From the NCBI GenBank assembly GCA_003553305.1, contig PWEB01000271.1, positions 1 through 6,178 on the forward strand: DNA of 6,178 nucleotides, given 5' to 3'. The DNA is from Syntrophomonadaceae bacterium. Its GTDB lineage: Bacteria > Bacillota > Dethiobacteria > DTU022. Below, one piece after another: positions 1 to 6,050 of the stretch. Both the position numbers and the translations under genes were made by a program. Within the stretch, counting starts at the first letter, position 1; every line of letters starts with the position of its first letter. The notes below the pieces were generated by a model. The model had not been told where the DNA came from and ran no database searches. It worked only from the letters and a program-made list of their open reading frames with translations.

Positions 1-709
1 TAAATCCATTATCAGGCTCACCGGAAGCGTAAACCTGCTTAAATCTCTGCACAATCTTCTCCTGATCTTTAGATAGATCCTTATAGCTGATCTCTGCAAA
101 TTCCTGCGGAGTATATCCACAGATCCGGGCTGCAGCTTCATTAAAAAAAGTAAGGCGGCCCTGCAAATCACTCTCGTAATAACCTTCTTCAATTGAACCT
201 AAGATTTCCTGGTGTTTTTCCATACAGGCACGCAGCTCTTCTTCTGCCAGGGTCCGATCTTTCAACCTGCGGGTCACCCCGGTCAGGGTCAGGTGACCGT
301 TTTCACTGCGTATGCAGCTCGAAGTCACTTCACAAAACACAGTTGAACCATCTTTACAGTTCACTTCAACTTCATCTGAGTGCACGTGAGGGTGGCTTTC
401 ATCATTCATAAATTGAACAAGCCGTAAAGCAACCTGATTTGCAAAATAGCGGTAAGAAGCAGGCGTAAAGAATTGATCGAGCGAAAGGGCCATCGCCTCC
501 CCGGGACTATACCCGGTTACCCTTTGCACAGAAGGACTGATATATTCCCAGCTCTCGCCTTCGAGGCTGTACGACCAGAGCACTTCCGGACAGTTTTCTG
601 CGGTAAAAACAGTTTCGGAATCGATATTTTCAACATGATTTTTCCCTGCAACAAAGCAGTTTTTATCGCTTTTACCGATTATAACCCAGCCTCCCGCGCT
701 ATTTTTCAA
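1..709 (-). CDS. PAS-domain signalling protein, N-terminal part (runs off the left edge)
   Basis: I read 236 codons of a minus-strand frame that stays open to the window edge. Numbered from the TTG at 709, residues ~37-150 form one PAS domain with its PAC end (EVLWSYSLEGESWEYISPSV, then VTGYSPGE, then DGSTVFCEVTS and LTGVTRRLKD). A short helical linker (AEEELRACMEKHQEIL) leads into a second PAS domain from ~164 (GYYESDLQGRLTFFNEAAAR, ICGYTPQEFAEISYKDL). PAS domains sense small ligands, redox state or partners. Chains of them usually precede a histidine kinase, GGDEF, EAL or HD-GYP output, but the output here lies outside the window, so its type is unknown. No membrane helix is visible, so the visible part looks cytosolic. 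The start is uncertain: TTG at 709 is the first start codon after an in-frame TAA (722-724) and has only a weak ribosome binding site. The ATG at residue 73 would cut PAS1. The gene follows the chemoreceptor gene after 117 nt with no clear terminator, so co-transcription is possible. Confidence 0.85.
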   Translation of the reverse strand, partial: MKNSAGGWVIIGKSDKNCFVAGKNHVENIDSETVFTAENCPEVLWSYSLEGESWEYISPSVQRVTGYSPGEAMALSLDQFFTPASYRYFANQVALRLVQFMNDESHPHVHSDEVEVNCKDGSTVFCEVTSSCIRSENGHLTLTGVTRRLKDRTLAEEELRACMEKHQEILGSIEEGYYESDLQGRLTFFNEAAARICGYTPQEFAEISYKDLSKDQEKIVQRFKQVYASGEPDNGF

Positions 710-721
710 CCCATGATTATC

Positions 722-755
722 TTAAACTTCGCCAATTTTCAAAGATATCCTTTTT
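722..755 (-). other. Ribosome binding site, TTG and six codons ending in TAA, in frame with the PAS gene
   Basis: On the minus strand AAAAAGGA (748-755) is followed after 5 nt by TTG (740-742), five sense codons (K-I-G-E-V) and TAA (722-724). The frame is the same as that of the PAS protein, and translation-like sequence resumes at once (D-N-H-G-L-K-N-S). This is either a tiny leader frame or the original start of the PAS gene, now cut off by a nonsense codon. The ribosome binding site here is better than any in front of TTG 709. Confidence 0.35.
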
Positions 756-826
756 AGGGAGACGAAAAAATTAGCAGCGAGGAGAAATTAATGAAATACT
801 GAAAAAAAAGGGGGTAAATTGCGAAG

Positions 827-2731
827 CTAAATCAGGGAGGATTTAATATCTTCAAGCATTTTTTCAGCTGTTTGGTCCGGACTTTGCCCTTTATTCATCA
901 AGGCCATAAATGCATTGGCATCTTCAACGCCCCACCTGAATTTTTGTAAAGCTCGGTAAAGTTGGGGATGATCCTGCTTTAACCCCAGGCGTGCAATCGT
1001 TTTAATATGTTTTTCTCCACCAAATGACTCTTTGGGATCATGGAGGAACTTAAGAGACCACCGGTCGAACATTGATTCAGGAATCCAACCTGTCACTACC
1101 ACCCACTGCTTATCATTAACCGCCTGGTCCAGGGCATCACAGATACCCTGATTGTCACCATATTCAATGTTAAAACCGAGTTTATAATCTTCATTCGCCT
1201 GCTCGGCCAGCCTGGTTACCCCAGCCCCTTTTTCAATAGCATAGATAGCCCCGCCGAATTGATCGGCCTTATCTTTTAGGCCGGCAATATCATCAACTGT
1301 CACATAGTCAGGAACCACCAGGCCGGTTTTAGCTCCAGCCAAATTGGTGCCCATAACATCAAGCTGCCCGGGATATTGATCCGCATGCAGATCATGCATG
1401 CCCGGGGTCCAGCAGGAAACAGTGGAATCAAACTCACCGCTGGCAAGGGCAGCATACATTTCACTCAGGGCCTCTCCCTCTATTTCAACCAGGATCACAT
1501 CCTGACCGGTGTCCCTTTTATACCAATGCTTGAACAGGTGAGCGCTGGCTATTTCACTGGTCCAGTTAATGTAACCAACCTTGGGAATATTATATTGGTC
1601 AACATTTTCCTTAAAGCTTTCAATCAAACGAGTCAGACTGACTGCGGCCTCGCTGATCTCTTTGACTTTTTTCTCCTGCAGATCGGCATTTGCGCTGATC
1701 TCCTGTGAAGATACCGCAGACTGCCGGGTAATCTCAAAAACATTGCCGGTAGCCTCCTTTATTCCGACCACCGCTTCGTAAAGAGCCTCGTTGACCCCTT
1801 TGATTGCAACCACTTTTTGAACTGTTCCGCTGGTGCTGTCAACGATCCCTTCAAAACATGAGCGCAATTCCCGGGTCTGGTCTTTTTGCACATCCAAAGA
1901 TTCCTTAGAACGATCGGTCTTTACTTTAATCCCCTTCATCAATAGATCAGCATCACTAATCAACTGGCTGATTTCTTCGGCGGCCTGAGCTGAGTTTTTA
2001 GCGAGCTTGCCAACTTCTTCAGCAACCACGGCAAAACCTTTCCCCGCCTCTCCGGCCCTTGAGGCCTCAATGCCGGCATTTAACGCCAGCAGGTTGGTTT
2101 GCTTGGCAAAGCCCTTGATGGTGTCAACTACTTTAAATATATTACGTGAAAAAGTGGCCAGCTCTTCAGCGGCATCTCCCGCTTCAGCTATAGCCACTTC
2201 GTTGTCGGCCATGATATTTTCAGACTGATCCAAAGCGCTCTGCCCATTCTGAACAGCCAATTGACTTTGATCTGCATGCTGCTTAAGTTCTTCCCCGGCC
2301 TCCACAGCCGCCGATACCTGCTCTTCTATTTTTTGCAGCTGCTGGTTCACCTCTTCAACAGCATTAACCACCTGTTCATTTCCTTCTGCAACTCCTTCTA
2401 AGGCAGCAGTCATCTCTTCTAATGATTCCCGGATAGCCCGCGTACTGCGCATCACGGTTCGCGAGGAAAAAAGCATGGTATTTCCGGTTCCTGAAGTCTG
2501 GGCTAAAAGATCCTTGAAATCATCACTGAACCGGCCCGCCTTGAAACCGCCCGCCTTACCAGCGCAGACTCCCCTTGCCAATAAAAGGCTCCACAATAAA
2601 AATGTTCCGCTTATAATAAAAATTGCGGCCGGGACAGTAACCCACCATTCAAATTCACTTAAATAAACAATGATTGCCACTGCCGGCAAACAGGTGACCA
2701 CAAATTTTAGAGCTGTCAGTATTCTGGCCAA
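827..2731 (-). CDS. Methyl-accepting chemotaxis protein fused to a C-terminal OpuAC-type glycine betaine-binding domain
   Basis: The 634-residue product is a chemoreceptor that probably reports an osmolyte to CheA/CheW. Two membrane helices (~5-24 and ~31-52) are separated by only about six residues (SEFEWW), so there is no extracellular ligand domain, and I see no HAMP domain. The methyl-accepting coiled coil covers ~94-374, with the conserved hairpin tip at ~210-244 (KQTNLLALNAGIEASRAGE, KGFAVVAEEVGKLA). Residues ~384-634 match the OpuAC/ProX family of glycine betaine/proline betaine-binding proteins (VGYINWTSEIA, CWTPGMHDLHADQY, GLVVPDYV, VVTGWIPESMF, LKFLHDPKESFG, IKTIARLGLK). Tryptophans 390, 441 and 549 could form the aromatic cage typical of that family. 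By sequence order this domain should be cytoplasmic, which is unusual. I chose TTG 2731 because AAGGAGG lies 8 nt upstream and the membrane helix follows directly. The frame is open back to a GTG at 2869, but those 46 residues are unlike any receptor N-terminus and cover a hairpin. Domain calls are firm; ligand and topology are inferred. Confidence 0.92.
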   Translation of the reverse strand: MARILTALKFVVTCLPAVAIIVYLSEFEWWVTVPAAIFIISGTFLLWSLLLARGVCAGKAGGFKAGRFSDDFKDLLAQTSGTGNTMLFSSRTVMRSTRAIRESLEEMTAALEGVAEGNEQVVNAVEEVNQQLQKIEEQVSAAVEAGEELKQHADQSQLAVQNGQSALDQSENIMADNEVAIAEAGDAAEELATFSRNIFKVVDTIKGFAKQTNLLALNAGIEASRAGEAGKGFAVVAEEVGKLAKNSAQAAEEISQLISDADLLMKGIKVKTDRSKESLDVQKDQTRELRSCFEGIVDSTSGTVQKVVAIKGVNEALYEAVVGIKEATGNVFEITRQSAVSSQEISANADLQEKKVKEISEAAVSLTRLIESFKENVDQYNIPKVGYINWTSEIASAHLFKHWYKRDTGQDVILVEIEGEALSEMYAALASGEFDSTVSCWTPGMHDLHADQYPGQLDVMGTNLAGAKTGLVVPDYVTVDDIAGLKDKADQFGGAIYAIEKGAGVTRLAEQANEDYKLGFNIEYGDNQGICDALDQAVNDKQWVVVTGWIPESMFDRWSLKFLHDPKESFGGEKHIKTIARLGLKQDHPQLYRALQKFRWGVEDANAFMALMNKGQSPDQTAEKMLEDIKSSLI

Positions 2732-2739
2732 AGTGGAAA

Positions 2740-2746
2740 CCTCCTT
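2740..2746 (-). promoter_or_regulatory. Ribosome binding site that fixes the chemoreceptor start
   Basis: The minus strand reads AAGGAGG here, a near-perfect Shine-Dalgarno sequence, 8 nt before TTG at 2731. It decides the start in favour of this TTG over the GTG at 2869. The rare start codon combined with a strong site suggests efficient initiation. Confidence 0.85.
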
Positions 2747-2841
2747 GCTCTGACCGACAAGAGTTAACTTCTCGCTGCCTGCCTGCCAGTCCTTTTTTTG
2801 GTTCAATAGTCCTGCCCGGCAGAGACTTCCTTTTCCTGAAG

Positions 2842-2873
2842 CGGGGTGACTGGAAAATAATCCGGTCACCCCG
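2842..2873 (-). repeat. Inverted repeat (hairpin 1) in the chemoreceptor leader
   Basis: The arms CGGGGTGAC (2842-2850) and GTCACCCCG (2865-2873) are perfect 9-bp complements. Three more pairs inside (TGG/CCG, with one G-U) give a 12-bp stem around an 8-nt AT-rich loop. No T-run follows on either strand, so it does not look like an intrinsic terminator. It lies about 110 nt upstream of the TTG start and overlaps a weak sigma-28-like -10, so it could be an operator, a leader RNA stem or a processing site. Its function is unknown. Confidence 0.6.
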
Positions 2874-2885
2874 TCGCTGATTTTA
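2857..2885 (-). promoter_or_regulatory. Weak sigma-28/SigD-like promoter candidate for the chemoreceptor gene
   Basis: TAAA (2882-2885) is followed after 15 nt by ACCGGATTAT (2857-2866). Spacing and the -35 match the sigma-28 pattern TAAA-N15-GCCGATAA, but the -10 fits only as CCG plus a displaced GAT/TAT. Chemoreceptor genes are often sigma-28 dependent, which makes the position sensible. The match is poor and could be chance. Confidence 0.25.
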
Positions 2886-2922
2886 ATGATCAGCGGAAGC
2901 CTGCCTGCAGGTAAGCTTCCGC
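2875..2922 (-). repeat. Two overlapping hairpins (2 and 3) downstream of fliS
   Basis: Hairpin 2 pairs CGCTGAT (2875-2881) with ATCAGCG (2889-2895), a 7-bp stem with a 7-nt loop. Hairpin 3 pairs GCGGAAGC (2893-2900) with GCTTCCGC (2915-2922), an 8-bp stem with a 14-nt loop. They share bases 2893-2895, so the two full stems compete. Hairpin 3 comes first in the mRNA, 14 nt after the fliS stop codon, and may stop transcription or protect the 3' end of the flagellar mRNA. It lacks the T-run of a standard intrinsic terminator. Confidence 0.55.
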
Positions 2923-2936
2923 CCCGTCACCTTAAT

Positions 2937-3368
2937 CTAGCCTTTTTGATCGGTAGTAGTCTTTTCGGTACCGGGTTCCGGCGCTGCAGCAGCCTTTTCC
3001 TGTTTGACTGCTGCCTGCCAGGCTTCTAAAAGCGAGTTAAGCATCTTTTCAACTTCTTCCACCATTGCAACATCTTTATTTATATTGGCCTGAACAAGCT
3101 GATAATGCATGTATTCATAAAGCTGAAACAAGCTGCCCGAGATGTCAGGCAGATCGGGATTTAAAGAGCTCATCAGCTCGCACAATACATCCTGGGCCCG
3201 GCCTAACTGGTGGTTGGTTTCTTCGATGTCATCATCTTCTATAGCTTTCTTCGCCAGTTTCAAAAACTTTAAAGCACCGCTGTAAAGCATGAGCAGGAGA
3301 CTGGCCTGGTCGGCGGTTTCCACCTGGGTTCGACGATAACTCCTATAAGGATCTCCCATTGCTGTCAT
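2937..3368 (-). CDS. fliS: Flagellar export chaperone FliS
   Basis: The 143-residue protein is FliS, the cytosolic chaperone that binds the C-terminal region of newly made flagellin, prevents early polymerisation and guides it to the flagellar type III exporter. The family pattern is clear: DPYRSYRRTQVETADQASLL near the start, LMLYSGALKFLKLAKKAIE (helix 2), then ELMSSLN and LFQLYEYMHYQLVQANINKD, and an amphipathic last helix ending near residue 120 (LLEAWQAAV). The last ~20 residues (EKAAAAPEPGTEKTTTDQKG) form a low-complexity, probably disordered tail beyond the usual fold. ATG 3368 is preferred over the ATG three codons later because GGAGTGA ends 7 nt upstream of it. The gene lies 33 nt after fliD and is almost certainly in the same operon. 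Its client flagellin is encoded at the right edge of the window. Confidence 0.97.
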   Translation of the reverse strand: MTAMGDPYRSYRRTQVETADQASLLLMLYSGALKFLKLAKKAIEDDDIEETNHQLGRAQDVLCELMSSLNPDLPDISGSLFQLYEYMHYQLVQANINKDVAMVEEVEKMLNSLLEAWQAAVKQEKAAAAPEPGTEKTTTDQKG

Positions 3369-3401
3369 TATCTAATCACTCCAATCTAAAAGTCTCTTCT
3401 T

Positions 3402-5552
3402 TTACTCTTGCTGCTGCCCTGCTTCAAAGCTGGACATTAAACCAGTCTGGTCCTGGAGCCTGGCAATATACTGCTCCATATAGGTGAACTGCCTGATCAG
3501 GCGGTTCTCCCGCATTTCCACCCGTCTTTCGAGCATTTCAATGCGTTCTGCAAACTGAGTCATCTCCCGCTGCAGGGAATTCTCCCGGCTCTGCACAAGC
3601 CCGTTCGGACCGATAAATTCATTAAGCCTGCTTTTAAACTGCTGGGCCAGGCCGTCAGGCCCCCTGCTGCGGCCGACAGAATCAACCGGCGCTTCGCGGC
3701 CGAAAAGCCCGAAAACACTTTCCGGATCACCAGACAGCGCTTCTTTCAGTTTAGACTCATCAATCTCCAGTCTGCCCCTTTCATCTTCAGCCATAATTCC
3801 AATAGCCGACAAACTGTTATATTCAAGAGGCTCAGAAGCCGGACTAACCTCTAAGATTAAGGTATCCCCGCCCTGCGGAGGATTATCTTTGTCTTCATCG
3901 ATCTCGATGGCAACCCCTTCGATCTCGTCGCCACTGGTAAAATTCCTTCCGTCATGGCGCCAGACATTATTGTTTTTGTTATACTCAAGCTTGATCTCGT
4001 TTCTTAAACCTTCATAGGTTCCGGTTCCTGTGGCACTTGTTTCCCCGCTGCCGGAGTAAACAAGCGAGTCTCGCAGGTGATTGCTGCCCGGAACGTCAGA
4101 AACCTCGCCGTGAATCAAGGTGCGCACTTGCCTTTCCATGCGCATCAGGTCCCCGCTGCCCTGCAGGGGCCCGTCATCTTCAGTTTGCAGGCGGCGGATA
4201 AATGCGTTTGCCTCGTTATAGGATTCCACAAAAAGCTTTATATCCTCCATCGCCTCATCGACAGCTGGAGCTACCTCCACAGTTGATGGGCCCTCACCAC
4301 TCAGAGATATTTCCACTCCTGAAACTGCATCAGTGAAAGTATTTGAACTGCGGACCATCTCCAGCCCGTTTAAAGTAAATTTAGCATCCTGGGCTTCCTG
4401 GGTTTCATGCAAATAATCCGGTCCGGCCCGGCTGGAATCTTCGCCTAACAGGCTCAGATCTTTTAATACCGTATGATCACCTAAATCATGAGCCTGGATA
4501 AAGCCTGCACTGCCTTCTTCAGTGCTCTGCAGCACCAGGCGGTAATCGTCTTCACCGGACATAACCAGCGAAGCTTCTACACCGGTTTCTGCACTGGCGG
4601 CGTTAATTCTATCGACAATATCTCCCAGGGAATCGTCTTCCTCGATAGATATTTGACCAGTTTGATCAAGCTCATTTCGGATGTCTAAATCGAACCTGTC
4701 CACGGCCAAAACTTCGCCTTCACCGTCAACCACCTCGCCACGCAGGCCAAACCCTCCCAGGGGATGGTCGCCTGCCAATGCAAAGTCATTACCATTTTGG
4801 TCGACGGCTACCCACTCTGCTCCATCTTTCTTTATTTCAAAAAGCAGTTCGTCCAAATCGACGTCCCAGCCTTTTTCATCGAAATAATCCTGCAATTCCC
4901 CGGAGATATCTTCACCGTCTTGATCGGTAAAAGAGTCCATGTAAACTTTTATACTCTCTGCATCCGGATGCAATTCATTGCCTTCTTGATCTGTGGCAAA
5001 AGCAAGTTCCGCAGGGTTTAAAAAGTAGTGACTATCCTCTTCACCGTCAAGCACAGCCTGTAAACCGGTCCCAAGGTTGCCGTGCAGCCATTCCTTGGTG
5101 CTCTCATCAAAGCTCAGACTGTCTATACTTTCCGGGGAATTACCGATGCCAAGGTAAAAAGTTCCTTCATGACCTAGAGAATCGTTAGGGTTGGCAATTA
5201 AATCACCTGCGCCGACTGGTTGCGTTGCCACGCTGTGAAAATTCGCGAGCTGCTCAACATTAAAGTGATGGGTGCCCTGACTGGGGTTGCCGCTGACCGA
5301 AGCAGTCAGCACGTCTTCATTGCTTGACTCAGGCATCGGGGCGGTAAAGGTTTCTTCGGCCTGCAAAGGAGATATCGTTTGTTGAAAGGTGCCAAGCACC
5401 GTATTAACTTCGCGCCAGAGCTCACTAATCTGCTCAGTACGCTCAATCTGGGCTTCTTTGCGGCGGATAGGAAGGCGCTCCACTTCCATAAGCTCATCGA
5501 TAATATTGTTTACATCCAGCCCAGAAATAAGTCCAGTTGCACTAATAGTCAT
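3402..5552 (-). CDS. fliD: Flagellar filament cap protein FliD (hook-associated protein 2), enlarged
   Basis: FliD forms the cap at the filament tip under which exported flagellin folds and polymerises. The N-terminal D0/D1 part is typical (ATGLISGLDVNNIIDELMEV, then coiled coil to ~60, then GTHHFNVEQLANFHSVAT at 93-110). The conserved DDSLGDIVDRINAASAETGV lies at ~306-325, a flagellin-IN-like stretch (KFTLNGLEMVRSSNTF) at ~391-406, and the C-terminal coiled coil ends in FTYMEQYIARLQDQTG at ~689-704. At 716 residues it is much longer than the ~450-550 usual for the family. Most of the excess is an acidic block (~139-298, about 43 Asp/Glu against 8 Lys/Arg from 141 on), plus a smaller beta-type insert at ~505-572 (GTYEGL, NNVWRHDGRN, GDTLILEV). 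Inserts in this region of FliD usually form the exposed D2/D3 domains. The start at ATG 5552 has AAGGGTGG upstream. It sits 59 nt after flaG and 33 nt before fliS. Confidence 0.96.
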   Translation of the reverse strand: MTISATGLISGLDVNNIIDELMEVERLPIRRKEAQIERTEQISELWREVNTVLGTFQQTISPLQAEETFTAPMPESSNEDVLTASVSGNPSQGTHHFNVEQLANFHSVATQPVGAGDLIANPNDSLGHEGTFYLGIGNSPESIDSLSFDESTKEWLHGNLGTGLQAVLDGEEDSHYFLNPAELAFATDQEGNELHPDAESIKVYMDSFTDQDGEDISGELQDYFDEKGWDVDLDELLFEIKKDGAEWVAVDQNGNDFALAGDHPLGGFGLRGEVVDGEGEVLAVDRFDLDIRNELDQTGQISIEEDDSLGDIVDRINAASAETGVEASLVMSGEDDYRLVLQSTEEGSAGFIQAHDLGDHTVLKDLSLLGEDSSRAGPDYLHETQEAQDAKFTLNGLEMVRSSNTFTDAVSGVEISLSGEGPSTVEVAPAVDEAMEDIKLFVESYNEANAFIRRLQTEDDGPLQGSGDLMRMERQVRTLIHGEVSDVPGSNHLRDSLVYSGSGETSATGTGTYEGLRNEIKLEYNKNNNVWRHDGRNFTSGDEIEGVAIEIDEDKDNPPQGGDTLILEVSPASEPLEYNSLSAIGIMAEDERGRLEIDESKLKEALSGDPESVFGLFGREAPVDSVGRSRGPDGLAQQFKSRLNEFIGPNGLVQSRENSLQREMTQFAERIEMLERRVEMRENRLIRQFTYMEQYIARLQDQTGLMSSFEAGQQQE

Positions 5553-5611
5553 GTCAAACCACCCTTTGCCTCTAAAGTCCTGCTTCTATACCCTCATGTG
5601 CTCAGGGACAG

Positions 5612-5884
5612 TCAGCACCTGGCGTCATGCATCCTGCCAAGCATATTTCTCATATGCGCTGCCCTGTCCAGGGCCTGCTGGTCGGGTATCTCGCGGATAA
5701 CCTCTTTACTGTGGGCGTCTACTACCCTGACCATCCAACGCTCAGAACTCTGATGCTTCTGAAACTGCACCGAACGCTGGGAGGTGCGGTTGGACTCATG
5801 CTTTTCCAGTTCCTTCATCTCAGGGCGCTTCTTATGCTCAAACTCCCGGCTGACCTGGAAAACACTTAAGTTGTCGAGTTTCAT
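5612..5884 (-). CDS. flaG: FlaG family flagellar protein
   Basis: The 90-residue product matches the FlaG family, small proteins encoded beside flagellin and fliD that influence filament length and assembly; the exact mechanism is not settled. The C-terminal half carries the family pattern (VQFQKHQSSERWMVRVVD, SKEVIREIPDQQAL, MRNMLG). The N-terminal half (residues ~1-45) is charged and poorly conserved, which is usual for FlaG. I chose ATG 5884 because GAGGTGAT lies about 5 nt upstream. An ATG two codons earlier overlaps that site, and the longest open frame (to 5956) would run through the promoter region. It is the first gene of the proposed flaG-fliD-fliS operon. The protein ends in an unpaired Cys. 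Function is inferred from the family and the neighbours. Confidence 0.88.
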   Translation of the reverse strand: MKLDNLSVFQVSREFEHKKRPEMKELEKHESNRTSQRSVQFQKHQSSERWMVRVVDAHSKEVIREIPDQQALDRAAHMRNMLGRMHDARC

Positions 5885-5946
5885 TGCCATCACCTCAATT
5901 TGTTCTAAACCCGGGTGGTCCAGTCTTATTTCCACCCTTACTATAA

Positions 5947-5973
5947 GTATCGTCAAGACCCTAAGAAACTAAA
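5947..5973 (-). promoter_or_regulatory. Sigma-28 (SigD/FliA)-like promoter for flaG-fliD-fliS
   Basis: The minus strand reads TTTAGTTT (5966-5973), an 11-nt spacer, then GACGATAC (5947-5954). The sigma-28 consensus, TAAAGTTT-N11-GCCGATAA, matches at 6 of 8 bases in each box with exact spacing. Transcription would begin near 5940, giving a leader of about 55 nt before flaG. The site lies just after the flagellin terminator, as expected for a late flagellar operon. A TTGACG overlapping the -10 has no good sigma-A -10 at the right distance. Confidence 0.6.
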
Positions 5974-5986
5974 GCCAAACTCCTGT

Positions 5987-6036
5987 AAAATTTAATAAAT
6001 AAAGGGGAAGGACAAAGTCACTCCTGTCCTACCCCT
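5987..6036 (-). terminator. Intrinsic terminator of the flagellin gene
   Basis: In transcript sense, AGGGGTAGGACA (6025-6036) pairs with TGTCCTTCCCCT (6003-6014): 12 positions with one internal mismatch around a 10-nt loop. A U-rich tract (TTATTTATTAAATTTT, 5987-6002) follows directly. It begins 14 nt after the flagellin stop codon, so flagellin is likely transcribed separately from flaG-fliD-fliS. Confidence 0.88.
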
Positions 6037-6050
6037 CTTCTGCTTCAGGT

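Noticed and set aside
473..757. Plus-strand open frame of 94 codons over the PAS region
   Set aside because: It lies antisense to a frame with clear PAS motifs, shows no domain itself, and is a shadow of the minus-strand gene.
802..826. Possible terminator after the chemoreceptor gene
   Set aside because: The minus strand has CCCCC followed by eight Ts, but no stable hairpin precedes it.
2732..2869. N-terminal extension of the chemoreceptor from GTG 2869
   Set aside because: It overlaps a hairpin, carries no recognisable domain, and is followed by a near-perfect ribosome binding site and TTG directly before the first membrane helix.
2732..2936. Cyclic-di-GMP or other known riboswitch in the chemoreceptor leader
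   Set aside because: The hairpins do not show the conserved core bases that I know for these classes, so only unnamed structure is reported.
5379..5753. Plus-strand open frame of 124 codons over the fliD start and flaG
   Set aside because: It is antisense to two recognised genes and crosses their boundary. No ribosome binding site or recognisable domain supports it.
5885..5956. 24-residue extension of FlaG to the ATG at 5956
   Set aside because: It would run through the proposed promoter and the leader. The ATG at 5884 has a good ribosome binding site, and FlaG proteins are usually about this size.
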